Shown here piece after piece: positions 17,044 to 26,161 of a stretch of 64,000 nucleotides of DNA. The first letter of the stretch is position 1. The number at the start of each line of letters is the position of its first letter. Location of the stretch: contig NZ_KQ033919.1 in assembly GCF_000969825.1 (NCBI RefSeq), forward strand, positions 4,417,444-4,481,443. Reading direction: 5' to 3'. A program made the translations under genes and the position numbers. This stretch comes from Parabacteroides gordonii MS-1 = DSM 23371. Lineage in GTDB: Bacteria; Bacteroidota; Bacteroidia; Bacteroidales; Tannerellaceae. The notes beneath the pieces were generated by a model that did not search any database, had not been told where the DNA came from, and was given only the letters and a program-made list of their open reading frames with translations.

Positions 17044-17549
17044 GCTTCCTCTACTTTGGCTTCTGCTTGTTTCTTTTGTTCGGCAATCAGTTCTTCACCG
17101 GATTTAGGTGTTTTGTCGTCGCTGGCAGAGAATGGGAATACATCCATTAGCATGGTTTCAGTAACCGATGCGATTGTGTAGTCGGCCATAGTACCCTTCA
17201 TTCCTTCTTCCAGAACGGCAATAGCTTCTTTCAGCGTACATGCCTGTGCCAGCATTTGTGCTGCTGTCTTCTTTTCAGCACCGCTTTTTTCATCAAGCGT
17301 GATAAAGTACACTTTAATCTTATAGAAACGGTCGCCGTTTTCGTTGAAGAACAACTCTGAAAGACGCGCACGTTTGATGTCTGTCACTGTAAATTCTCCG
17401 GAGATGAACGGACGTATCTCTTCAATGATACGAGCTTCTGCTTCAGTGAACGACAAGGCATCAACCAGATAAGGTTCTGTTACTTTCTTTTGCATTCCGT
17501 TCTCCAACACTTTTTCGAAGGAGACTTTACATTCAAACCAACTATGCAT
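17040..17549 (-). CDS. DUF4494 protein
   Basis: A 169-residue Bacteroidetes-specific protein of unknown function. It begins MHSWFECKVSFEKVLENGMQKKVTEPYLVDA. It has two alpha/beta halves and a charged Lys/Glu-rich C-terminal tail (LIAEQKKQAEAKVEEA); no signal peptide. First gene of the operon with YggS (4-bp overlap) and the DHOD-like gene, with a -7 box at 17598-17605. The conserved pairing with YggS suggests a PLP-related role, but this is only context. Confidence 0.85.
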   Translation of the reverse strand: MHSWFECKVSFEKVLENGMQKKVTEPYLVDALSFTEAEARIIEEIRPFISGEFTVTDIKRARLSELFFNENGDRFYKIKVYFITLDEKSGAEKKTAAQMLAQACTLKEAIAVLEEGMKGTMADYTIASVTETMLMDVFPFSASDDKTPKSGEELIAEQKKQAEAKVEEA

Positions 17550-17597
17550 ATTATTTTCTTTTTATTTTTTGTCTGTACTCGTGTTTAAAATACAGTA

Positions 17598-17605
17598 CAA
17601 ATATA
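17598..17605 (-). promoter_or_regulatory. -7 box of the DUF4494-yggS operon
   Basis: Minus-strand TATATTTG, 48 bp upstream of the DUF4494 start. Confidence 0.65.
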
Positions 17606-17773
17606 GTTTCAATTCGGGAATAATACAACTGCAATGAAATTCTTTATTTTTTCGGAACATTTTTAATCAGGGACTTGTTTATAAGATGTAGTGTGTTTTT
17701 CATGGTATTAGATTTTTAGATTAGTAATGAGGTTGTTCATTCAGTCCGAGAGGATAGAATGAAATATCTGAAA

Positions 17774-17823
17774 TAAAAAAGCCGGAAAAGAGATGATCTA
17801 TCAACTCCTTTCCGGCTTTTTTA
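17774..17823 (-). terminator. Terminator after ndk
   Basis: Long stem with complementary GCCGGAAA/TTTCCGGC cores and flanking A/T runs, directly downstream of the ndk stop on the minus strand. The remaining 17606-17773 stretch shows no gene. Confidence 0.85.
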
Positions 17824-17838
17824 TTTTTCTTTGAATCT

Positions 17839-18300
17839 TTAAAATTCGTCGTTAGCGTAGAGACTGAGGAAGTTTTTCATCTCATAGTCGAATAGTTCAT
17901 CTTCTTTAAAGAATCTCTTCAGTTCGATCTCTGCTGTTTCCGGTGAGTCGGATGCATGTACGATATTTTCCTGTACGCTCATGCTATAGTCTCCACGAAT
18001 AGTTCCGGGTGCAGCATTTCTGCCATTTGTAGCTCCGGCCAATGTTCGAACTACCTGTACTGCATCGACGCCTTCCCAGCAACAAACGATTACCGGGCAT
18101 ACGGCCATAGCATCTTTTACTCTTTGAAAGAATGACCGTTCCCTGAGATGGGCGTAATGTTCGCTCAAAATATCATCGGTCAGCCAGATCATTTTCATAC
18201 CGCAAAGGATTAATCCTTTCTTTTCAAAACGAGAAATGATCTCACCGATCAAACCTCGTTGGATGGTGCATGGTTTTAATATTACAAGTGTCTTTTCCAT
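17839..18300 (-). CDS. ndk: Nucleoside diphosphate kinase
   Basis: A 153-residue NDK that transfers the gamma-phosphate of ATP to NDPs through a phospho-His intermediate. Active-site His is in NIVHASDSPE (about residue 116), and the start MEKTLVILKPCTIQRGLIGEI is canonical. The frame is open from 18357, but MEKTLVILKP at 18300 is the family start and fits the -7 box at 18355-18362. Monocistronic, with a strong terminator. Confidence 0.95.
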   Translation of the reverse strand: MEKTLVILKPCTIQRGLIGEIISRFEKKGLILCGMKMIWLTDDILSEHYAHLRERSFFQRVKDAMAVCPVIVCCWEGVDAVQVVRTLAGATNGRNAAPGTIRGDYSMSVQENIVHASDSPETAEIELKRFFKEDELFDYEMKNFLSLYANDEF

Positions 18301-18354
18301 ACTGTTGTCTGTTTTATAAGGTTCAACGAATATTCCTGATAGCGCTAATATTCC

Positions 18355-18362
18355 CAAAGATA
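18355..18362 (-). promoter_or_regulatory. -7 box of ndk
   Basis: Minus-strand TATCTTTG, 54 bp upstream of the ndk start. Confidence 0.6.
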
Positions 18363-18918
18363 GTGTATTTATTCACTATTAATTAATTTATAGTATAATA
18401 ATGTGTAAAAACGAGATTAAAATAACAAGTTTTTACTATCAGCGGGCAATTTAATACTAAAGTAGGGGAAGGGCTGTTTATCCATTCCCGGTTGATCGTT
18501 TTACTATCGAATTGTTCTCTATTTTACTATAATAAATACGTGTTCATTTTTTTATATTCTTTGATTTTACATTCTTGGGTGTATTTGTTACAATCACTGT
18601 TTTATACCCAAAAATATCTGTTTTTACCCGAAGATTGCCTGTATGTTTACATTTGATACCTGAATCATTCAATCTGAAATATTTCTTGATCAGATTTATA
18701 TGCTAAGATGCTTATAATTAGAGTGAAACTGGGTGTAAAATATTCCTTTTGAACACCAACATTCTTAATTTCAGATTTTCCAATACAAGTGTCTTTCATA
18801 TATTTAGAACAAACAAGTTTTAATAACCAATTTAGCTTAGGTTTCATTTGCTGGGATTGCATTGTTTAACAATTTAGACAGTAACTCTTCGGTTGACAAT
18901 AACTTAATATTTCTATAA
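18363..18918. other. AT-rich intergenic region between ndk and the invertase gene
   Basis: No convincing gene. The sequence is AT-rich and holds three direct copies of TTTTACTAT (18431-18439, 18499-18507, 18522-18530). It also has a plus-strand TACATTTG promoter-like box at 18648-18655 that points toward no plus-strand gene. A 10-bp sequence GTTTTTACTA (18429-18438) recurs inverted at 19584-19593 on the other side of the invertase gene. Confidence 0.4.
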
Positions 18919-19521
18919 TTAATCCAACTCCGGATTCATTCTCATAAAATCTCTCAGTGTTTGTCGGTTTACTCCCAATTTCTTACTAATATACAACTTG
19001 GTTTTCTTTTCCTGTAAAAGCTTGCGTATCAGTCCTTCTTTACCTGATAGTTTGTACTGATCGGATTTACCACCTTTAGGACGGCCAAGCTTAGTCCCTT
19101 CCTTCTTTTTTCTGGCTAACGCTTCCTTGGTTCGCTGGGAAATCAAGTTACGTTCAATTTCGGCACTTAAGCTAAAAGCAAAAGCCAAAATCTTACTGTT
19201 GATGTTATTCCCTAACTCATAGCGCTCCTTTACCGTAATCACGAAAATGTCTTTTTCCATACATTGATGAAGAAAGCTCATTACCTGCATTAGATTACGA
19301 CCCAGCCGGGATAATTCGGTTGTCACCAAAATATCACCTTTGCGGATTTGCTTGATTAATCTACCAAGTTGCCGTTCTGCAACATCAGTTGTCCCACTAA
19401 TTGTTTCTTCTACCCAACGATCAATACGCATGTTCTTGACTTTTGCGAATTTTTCAATCTCGAATCGTTGATTTTCAGTACTTTGCTTATCTGTACTGAC
19501 TCTTACATAACCGTATATCAT
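18919..19521 (-). CDS. Serine site-specific recombinase (resolvase/invertase family, Mpi-like)
   Basis: A 200-residue small serine recombinase. Catalytic Ser9 lies in YGYVRVSTDKQS; other conserved parts are VTTELSRLGRNLMQVMSFL and the long E helix with SAEIERNLISQRTKEAL. The C-terminal helix-turn-helix lies after GRPKGGKSDQ, with ISKKLGVNRQTLRDFMR. Length and layout match DNA invertases, including Mpi of Bacteroides fragilis, which flips capsule promoters genome-wide; the match to Mpi is by recall and not tested. It lies on the minus strand, 319 bp from the divergent fkp gene and near the capsule locus. Transposon resolvase is an alternative, but no transposase is nearby. Confidence 0.88.
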   Translation of the reverse strand: MIYGYVRVSTDKQSTENQRFEIEKFAKVKNMRIDRWVEETISGTTDVAERQLGRLIKQIRKGDILVTTELSRLGRNLMQVMSFLHQCMEKDIFVITVKERYELGNNINSKILAFAFSLSAEIERNLISQRTKEALARKKKEGTKLGRPKGGKSDQYKLSGKEGLIRKLLQEKKTKLYISKKLGVNRQTLRDFMRMNPELD

Positions 19522-19749
19522 ACAATCTGAAAATTAAATGAATAACTAAAGATACGTCAGAAAACTAAAAAGTAGGGGGTGATTAGTAAAAACCAACGTT
19601 TTTTATCGTCAACTGGATATGTGGGTGGTTTTTCCCTACAAATATGAATATAATAATTTAAATCAATGGTATGCTGAATTGTAAAATTAAATTAATATTT
19701 AATATATCGAGGGCAAAATGAGATACAGAAACAATATGTGTATCGTTTT

Positions 19750-19781
19750 TTTGTGCTATTGGGTAGGATAAATTACTTTTG
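19750..19781 (+). promoter_or_regulatory. Promoter of fkp (-33 and -7 boxes)
   Basis: -33 TTTG at 19750-19753 and -7 TACTTTTG at 19774-19781 with 20 bp between, near the Bacteroidetes consensus. A short hairpin (AGAAGC/GCTTCT, 19804-19825) lies in the leader. The rest of 19522-19749 holds no gene. Confidence 0.7.
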
Positions 19782-19840
19782 TCACGAAGATTAGATTAGT
19801 AAACAGAAGCGATTTTCATTGCTTCTATGTAAATATAAAT

Positions 19841-22678
19841 ATGAAGAAATTATTATCATTGCCTCCCAATTTGGTGAACAGTTTCCACAAAATTACGAAA
19901 GTTGATGTGGATGAATGGTTTTGCACTTCTGATCCGGTAGGTGCCAGATTGGGTTCGGGTGGGGGAACGACCTGGTTGGTTGAAGCGTGCCGGCAACATG
20001 AAGCACCACAAGCCTCAACTGGAGAGTGGTTAGCCAGAGAGAAACGAATCCTGTTGCATGCCGGAGGGCAGAGTCGTCGTTTGCCTGGTTATGCTCCGTC
20101 GGGAAAAATCCTGACACCGATCCCGGTATTCCGGTGGGCCAGAGGACAAAAGTTATCTCAGAACTTGCTGTCTTTACAGCTTCCTCTTTATGAGGAAATA
20201 ATGCATAAAGCCCCGGAATCGCTTCATACATTAATAGCGAGTGGTGATGTATATATACGCAACAGTATGCCGTTGCAGGATATTCCCGAGGTGGATGTCG
20301 TTTGTTATGGCTTATGGGTCGACCCGGCTCTGGCAACCAATCATGGCGTGTTTGTATCGAACCGACAGACTCCCGATAAGTTGGACTTTATGTTGCAAAA
20401 ACCGTCGCTGGCTGTTTTGGGACAGTTGGCGCAGACTCATCTTTTTCTGATGGATATAGGTGTCTGGTTGTTGAGTGACCGGGCAATGGAACTGTTGATG
20501 AAACGTTCGTATACGGCTGATGGAAAGACAATGAAGTCGTATGACCTCTATTCCGATTTCGGATTGTCGTTGGGAGAGCATCCCCGGATTTCCGATTCCG
20601 GGTTAAATCAGCTTAGCGTTGCTATTCTGCCTTTAGAGGGTGGCGAGTTTTACCATTACGGGACAAGTCGTGAACTAATCTCTTCTACTCTGGCTGTTCA
20701 GAATCTGGTGCGTGACCAGCGTGCTATCATGCATCGGAAGGTGAAACCTCATCCTGCGATGTTCGTACAAAATGCAGAAATAAATCTGGCTCTGACTGCC
20801 GCTAATTCCGAACTATGGATTGAGAACAGTTATATCGGAAAGCATTGGATACTGGATAATCGTCATATTATTACGGGGGTACCGGAAAATGACTGGGAAC
20901 TGAACATTCCCTCCGGTGTTTGTATTGATGTCGTTCCGATTGGAGAAAAGGAATGGGTAGCTCGTCCATACGGTTTTAATGATCCGTTTAAAGGTGGATT
21001 CACGGATGGTAATACGCTTTTTTTAGGGAGATCTGTTCTTGATTGGATGAAGGAAAGAGAGATACAAACAGATGCCTTTGACGATTTGCAAAATGCTTTG
21101 TTGTTCCCTGTCTGCAAGAATATTGAAGAATTGGGACTGGTGATTCGTTGGATGGTATCTGAACCGAAACTGGAAAGTGGACGGAAAATATGGGAATTGT
21201 CTCCAAAGATGTCTGCGAACGAATTATCTGACCGTGCAAACCTGGGCAGGTTATTTTCCCAGCGTGAAAAACTTCGTCAGGCAAACTGGCCGATGTTGGC
21301 CGCTAATCATGAGAAAAGTGTCTTTTACCAGTTGGATTTGGCCGATGCCGCTAGCGAATTCGCTGCAGGTAAAATTGAGTTACCGGCGCCGCTTTCTTCT
21401 GATGCCCCTTTAATGAAGCAGATACATAACCGAATGTTTCGGGCACGTGTTATGCAACTGGAAAGGAAATCGTATGAGGAAGAGCAGCAGGAGGCTTTTT
21501 CTCTGCTTAGGGAAGGATTGATTGGCTCTGTTTCCCGTGAAAAGCAATCTCCTTTTTTAAATGTATATCGTGATCAGATCGTATGGGGGCGTAGTCCGGT
21601 TCGTATCGATCTGGCTGGGGGATGGACAGATACACCTCCTTATTGCATGTATGCCGGAGGAAATGTGGTGAATGTGGCTATCGAGTTGAACGGGCAACCT
21701 CCGTTGCAGGTATATGTTAAACCTTCGAAAGAGTATAAGGTGATTTTACGGTCTATCGACTTGGGTGCAATGGAAGTTGTTTCAACCTGGGAGGAACTGA
21801 AAGATTTCAAGAAGATAGGTTCTCCTTTCTCCATACCTAAAGCGGCATTGGCTTTGGCTGGTTTTGTCCCTGAATTTGCAGCAGAACATTATTCTTCTCT
21901 GGAAGATCAGTTGAAAGATTTTGGCTGTGGCTTGGAAGTAACTTTACTGGCTGCTATTCCGGCAGGTTCCGGATTGGGAACCAGTTCTATCCTTGCTGCA
22001 ACGGTGCTAGGGGCCGTTTCCGATTTTTGCGGATTGTCTTGGGATAAAAACAGAATAGGCTATCGTACCTTGATCCTTGAGCAGTTGCTGACAACCGGTG
22101 GTGGATGGCAGGATCAATACGGTGGTGTATTGCATGGATTGAAGCTTTTACAGACGGGTGAGGGATTCAACCAGAATCCTTCCGTTCGTTGGTTGCCGGA
22201 ACATCTGTTTACCGATCCGCAATGTCAGGCCTGTCATTTGCTCTATTATACCGGGATTACCCGTACAGCAAAGAGTATCCTGGCTGAAATCGTACAGGGA
22301 ATGTTTCTGAACAGTGCGACCCACCTTCGTCTGCTTTCGGAAATGAAGGTGCATGCACTGGATATGTTTGATGCGATCCAGAGTGGAAACTTCGATACGT
22401 ATGGTCGGTTGATAGCGAAGACATGGGAACAGAAGAAAGCACTCGACTCCGGTACCAATCCTCCGGCGGTGGAAGAGTTGATTACACAGATCAAAGATTA
22501 TGCATTAGGATATAAATTACCGGGAGCCGGTGGAGGAGGTTATCTTTATATTGTGGCGAAAGATCCCGAAGCAGCCTTACAGATACGTAAGCAGTTGACT
22601 GCTTCCCCACGTAATCCGAATGCCCGCTTTGTGGAAATGGGACTTTCGGACAAGGGGTTACAGATTAGTCGGTCATAA
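19841..22678 (+). CDS. fkp: Bifunctional fucokinase/L-fucose-1-P guanylyltransferase
   Basis: A 945-residue cytosolic enzyme that phosphorylates L-fucose and then forms GDP-L-fucose for capsule and glycoprotein fucosylation. The N-terminal pyrophosphorylase half has LLHAGGQSRRLPGYAPSGK (about 71-90), followed by a left-handed beta-helix-like middle. The C-terminal GHMP kinase has GRSPVRIDLAGGWTDTPPY (about 583-601), PAGSGLGTSSILAATVLG (about 708-725) and LPGAGGGGYLYI (about 893-904). Length equals Bacteroides Fkp (about 949). It has its own promoter, and its stop lies only 12 bp from the stop of the convergent Wzz gene, so it feeds sugar to the adjacent polysaccharide locus and probably to others. 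Confidence 0.96.
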   Translation: MKKLLSLPPNLVNSFHKITKVDVDEWFCTSDPVGARLGSGGGTTWLVEACRQHEAPQASTGEWLAREKRILLHAGGQSRRLPGYAPSGKILTPIPVFRWARGQKLSQNLLSLQLPLYEEIMHKAPESLHTLIASGDVYIRNSMPLQDIPEVDVVCYGLWVDPALATNHGVFVSNRQTPDKLDFMLQKPSLAVLGQLAQTHLFLMDIGVWLLSDRAMELLMKRSYTADGKTMKSYDLYSDFGLSLGEHPRISDSGLNQLSVAILPLEGGEFYHYGTSRELISSTLAVQNLVRDQRAIMHRKVKPHPAMFVQNAEINLALTAANSELWIENSYIGKHWILDNRHIITGVPENDWELNIPSGVCIDVVPIGEKEWVARPYGFNDPFKGGFTDGNTLFLGRSVLDWMKEREIQTDAFDDLQNALLFPVCKNIEELGLVIRWMVSEPKLESGRKIWELSPKMSANELSDRANLGRLFSQREKLRQANWPMLAANHEKSVFYQLDLADAASEFAAGKIELPAPLSSDAPLMKQIHNRMFRARVMQLERKSYEEEQQEAFSLLREGLIGSVSREKQSPFLNVYRDQIVWGRSPVRIDLAGGWTDTPPYCMYAGGNVVNVAIELNGQPPLQVYVKPSKEYKVILRSIDLGAMEVVSTWEELKDFKKIGSPFSIPKAALALAGFVPEFAAEHYSSLEDQLKDFGCGLEVTLLAAIPAGSGLGTSSILAATVLGAVSDFCGLSWDKNRIGYRTLILEQLLTTGGGWQDQYGGVLHGLKLLQTGEGFNQNPSVRWLPEHLFTDPQCQACHLLYYTGITRTAKSILAEIVQGMFLNSATHLRLLSEMKVHALDMFDAIQSGNFDTYGRLIAKTWEQKKALDSGTNPPAVEELITQIKDYALGYKLPGAGGGGYLYIVAKDPEAALQIRKQLTASPRNPNARFVEMGLSDKGLQISRS

Positions 22679-22690
22679 AAAACAGAATAA

Positions 22691-23764
22691 TCAGAACAAC
22701 TGCTTATCACGGATTAACAGGTATCCTGTCATTCCTGCTAATGTGATAAAAATGAAACCAACAAGTATCAGCATCTTTTTAGGTGCTGATGCTTTTAACG
22801 GAACAGTAGCAGGTTCTATGATCGTATAAACCGGTGTTTGTTCCTGAACCCGTAGTTTATCCTGCTCTAACTTTTGAGCCAGCGTATTATATACATTGAA
22901 TGTAAGTGTCATTTCATTCCGTAACCGTTCCTGTTCGGTTCGGTAACTGGCTGAAATGATATTCTTGTTACCGTCTTCGAAAGCTGCATAGGCTTTTTGT
23001 GCTTTATAATAAGCGGTCTGTGCCTCTTTCAACACTTTGTCGGTAAATTCAAGATCCTGTTTGGCTTTTTGTGTCCGGTAGTTGGTGATATATGTCTGCA
23101 ATTTACCAACCACATTATCGGTTACCTGTGCAGAAATGACCGGATCTTGCATATCGACAGACACAGTAACTACCTGTGTCTTTTTATCGACAAAGACTGA
23201 TATTCTGTTTTGTAATTCCTTAATGATTGCCTTTTGTTCTTTGGTCAGGAAGAAAGGATCGACCTTATCTGATTTCTCATCCTGTTCTCCCAAAAGTCCA
23301 ATCAGGTAAGATAATCCTTTTAACGGCGCTTTAATAATATAGCTCCACCAAGCATCCCGCTGGTATTCATTTAGATAATTGAATAAAGAAACAGATATTG
23401 TTTTTTTCTTATTGGTTACCTGTCCAGGGAAGAGTTCTAGTAGAAAAGGTGTGCTATGAACTACATCCGGATATAGTTCCGGAGATATGGCATCCTGGCT
23501 GGTACTATTCCCCAGGTCTACTCCTGCTATAGCTGCCAATCCTCCCAAGTTACCCATTTTATTGACGGGATTGTTTGTTTCAGGCATCAGTTTTACGGTG
23601 GTTGTATATTCTTTAGGAATACTGAATGCAACAATAAGGGCAACCAATACGGCTATGGCACTACTTTTCAGAAGCAGCTTTCTTTTAGACCACAAATATC
23701 GTGCGATGGCAATGATATCTATATCTTTTTCCGTTTCGGGCAGCTTGTCTTTGGTCGTATCCAT
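22691..23764 (-). CDS. Wzz-family chain length determinant protein
   Basis: A 357-residue inner-membrane polysaccharide co-polymerase that sets chain length during Wzx/Wzy synthesis. An N-terminal membrane helix (about 33-52, LKSSAIAVLVALIVAFSIP) and a C-terminal one (about 332-351, ILVGFIFITLAGMTGYLLI) bracket a long periplasmic coiled-coil region (about 230-290). The proline-rich context APKKMLI precedes the second helix. No fused BY-kinase domain is present, so phosphorylation control would need a separate kinase. Last gene of the capsule operon, 6 bp after the export porin. Confidence 0.9.
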   Translation of the reverse strand: MDTTKDKLPETEKDIDIIAIARYLWSKRKLLLKSSAIAVLVALIVAFSIPKEYTTTVKLMPETNNPVNKMGNLGGLAAIAGVDLGNSTSQDAISPELYPDVVHSTPFLLELFPGQVTNKKKTISVSLFNYLNEYQRDAWWSYIIKAPLKGLSYLIGLLGEQDEKSDKVDPFFLTKEQKAIIKELQNRISVFVDKKTQVVTVSVDMQDPVISAQVTDNVVGKLQTYITNYRTQKAKQDLEFTDKVLKEAQTAYYKAQKAYAAFEDGNKNIISASYRTEQERLRNEMTLTFNVYNTLAQKLEQDKLRVQEQTPVYTIIEPATVPLKASAPKKMLILVGFIFITLAGMTGYLLIRDKQLF

Positions 23765-23770
23765 CCTTAC

Positions 23771-26161
23771 TTATTTTAAATTATTTATTATTGAAGTAAT
23801 CATGGCTGCCATAGATGTAGTCGAGCTGGCAATACTTAGTATCTCGGCCAGGCTACCTCTTCTGTCATGTTGTGTCTTGGCGGGAACAACAATTTCACAT
23901 CCCGGTTCGACTTTAGGGTAACGTTTGAAAAAGATACCGACTTTGCGTGTTGTAGCCACTTTTCCATTCATATAGATAACGATCGGATATTTGCGGGCAA
24001 TATCGTTATAACCTCCTGCTTGTGAAAGGCAATCGCGTACGGATAATCCTTTCGTGTAAGTCATACTGTTCGGATAGGTTACCGAACCACTTACTTTTAC
24101 TGTGCTTTGTAGTTGAGGTATATAAATAACATCCCCGTTGCGGAGAACCAGATCGTGTGTGCTTCCGGGATGGGCGAGTGCCTGCTTCAGGTCAATACCG
24201 ACAGAATAATCTTTTATGTTAGCCAGCGATAAGGCGACAGAATCTTTACTTTGTTTATTATTATTGCTCAACTGAAGCAATGTTTCTACCTGGCGCATTT
24301 CATCTCGTGTTAACTGACGTTTCAGGCTGGCACCATTCACGTAAGCATCTTTGGTGACACCTCCGGACTGGGCTATAATATCACTTAGCCGGGTGTTTTT
24401 ATAAGGTAAGGCATAATCGCCAGTGAATGTCACTTCGCCGTTTACCTTGACAACCTGCTGTTTCTCGTAACCGGGCGAGAAGCGAACAAATACATCATCG
24501 AAAGGTTCAAGTATGAATAGTGTATCTACATGAGAATCGGATGGTTTTGAAGAAAGTTTCAGATCATTTGCTACTGAAACCGTATATACATGAGATATCC
24601 GGTTGGAACTTTTATCGGCAGTAGGATTTTTTATACGTCGTGCAACTTCCACATTGATTGTAGAGGCTGATTCCTGTAAGCCACCGGCTAATATAATCGC
24701 ATCTTCCACGGTCATATTCTTACTGAAAGGAATTACTGTATCCGGATTATTAACAGCTCCTCCTACCTTAATAGTATATGGTTCCCGAAGTTCAAAAAGA
24801 GAAGGAATATGTAATTTGTCTTCTTTTTGTAATTCAATATCAGGGGCTTTCCCATTCAAAATTTCCTGCACATCGATAGCGATGACCGTACTGGTAAAGT
24901 CCGGATTCAGACGGGTAATATGTGCTCTTCCTATAAATTCATCTCCTTTTAATCCGGCTGCCTGATCGATAAGTTGTTTTACTGTATGAACTCTGGGACT
25001 CAGTTCGTATTCGCCGGGTCGCCAAACAGCTCCGGTTATTGTGATCCGGTTATCATAAAAAGGAATAACGGAATCAACCAACAAAGAGTCTCCGTCATGG
25101 AGTACGAAGGTTGGAAAATCATCTTCCGTTATAGTTGCTATCTGATAACGTGACCCGGATTTGCGTTTGATCGTAACATCTTCTGTAAAGGCATCTCCGG
25201 TAAAACCTCCTGCCATTTTCAGCAGGTCGCTTAAAGTTTCACCTTTACGGAGTTCAAAAGTACGGTTGCGTTTTACTTTCCCTTTGGTGTTGACCAGTTG
25301 GTCGTATGGTTCGATAATAATCATGTCATTATCTTCCAAGCGAATATTCGTATCATATTTCCCATTCAGAAGGTAATCATATACATCGAGGTTGGCAATC
25401 TCTTTATTATTTCGATACACACGTATATTACGTAGAGAACCTATGTCATTAACACCTCCTGCTGCATATAAAGCATTGAATAGACTGGCCAGTGAAGGAA
25501 GCGTGTAAGTTCCAGGGGTAACAGCTTCACCGACTATATTCACCTTTATACTACGTATCTTCCCCAAACCAACAGAAACGAAGGTATTTGGCTCGCTGCC
25601 ATCAACGAGATTCGTCATAATCTTTCCCAGCTCCTGCCTGATACGATTTTCTGCTTGCTCAACCGTGAGGCCACTTATGGAGACAGGACCCAGATTAGGA
25701 ATAATGATCGTACCGTCGGGAGATACGGTTAATTTCAGGTTTAACTCAGAATCCCCCCATACGTTGATCTGCAATTCGTCCCCGGCTGATAACGGATAAT
25801 TCCTGGGGGTAGGCATATTCAGATTCGGCTCGAAAGAGAGATTCTTATTTGAAAATATTTCACGTCCGAAGACTTGGTTTTTGCTACTGTCCTCCGGAGT
25901 GTTATATTCACGTTGTAAATCCAGCGGAGGAATTTCTGTGTCGATTGTGATCCGATCTGTTATCGGGTTTTCAGCTGCAGGAATGGTTACTTGTTTTGTG
26001 TCCTGTTGTTCCAGGCGTTTTCTCATTTCCTGTTGAATCTGCTCTTCTGTCATTCCGGCAGCTTTAGCCTTCTCCAATAGCTCCTGCGGTATTTGGGCAA
26101 AAGTAATGACAGGGATAAAAAGGCAAAAAATACAAAAGAGGTATCGGCTCAAAGTTCTCAT
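23771..26161 (-). CDS. SLBB-domain polysaccharide export protein (Wza-like)
   Basis: A 796-residue outer-membrane polysaccharide export channel subunit. A signal peptide (about 22 residues, ending VITFAQ) is followed by a coiled, charged N-terminal region. The Poly_export motif lies at about 120-200 (YPLSAGDELQINVWGD, VSPDGTIIIPNLGPVSISGLTVEQAENRI). Then several SLBB repeats appear, recognisable by repeated V.GEV..PG.Y.L.....TL.DL/I..AGG patterns (GEAVTPGTYTLPSLASLFNALYAAGG, for example, is such a unit). It is larger than E. coli Wza (379), as is usual in Bacteroidetes. It overlaps wecB by 4 bp and precedes Wzz. Confidence 0.92.
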   Translation of the reverse strand: MRTLSRYLFCIFCLFIPVITFAQIPQELLEKAKAAGMTEEQIQQEMRKRLEQQDTKQVTIPAAENPITDRITIDTEIPPLDLQREYNTPEDSSKNQVFGREIFSNKNLSFEPNLNMPTPRNYPLSAGDELQINVWGDSELNLKLTVSPDGTIIIPNLGPVSISGLTVEQAENRIRQELGKIMTNLVDGSEPNTFVSVGLGKIRSIKVNIVGEAVTPGTYTLPSLASLFNALYAAGGVNDIGSLRNIRVYRNNKEIANLDVYDYLLNGKYDTNIRLEDNDMIIIEPYDQLVNTKGKVKRNRTFELRKGETLSDLLKMAGGFTGDAFTEDVTIKRKSGSRYQIATITEDDFPTFVLHDGDSLLVDSVIPFYDNRITITGAVWRPGEYELSPRVHTVKQLIDQAAGLKGDEFIGRAHITRLNPDFTSTVIAIDVQEILNGKAPDIELQKEDKLHIPSLFELREPYTIKVGGAVNNPDTVIPFSKNMTVEDAIILAGGLQESASTINVEVARRIKNPTADKSSNRISHVYTVSVANDLKLSSKPSDSHVDTLFILEPFDDVFVRFSPGYEKQQVVKVNGEVTFTGDYALPYKNTRLSDIIAQSGGVTKDAYVNGASLKRQLTRDEMRQVETLLQLSNNNKQSKDSVALSLANIKDYSVGIDLKQALAHPGSTHDLVLRNGDVIYIPQLQSTVKVSGSVTYPNSMTYTKGLSVRDCLSQAGGYNDIARKYPIVIYMNGKVATTRKVGIFFKRYPKVEPGCEIVVPAKTQHDRRGSLAEILSIASSTTSMAAMITSIINNLK

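Noticed and set aside
18665..18862. 65-residue minus-strand frame
   Set aside because: Low complexity in AT-rich intergenic DNA, no domain, no promoter box near.
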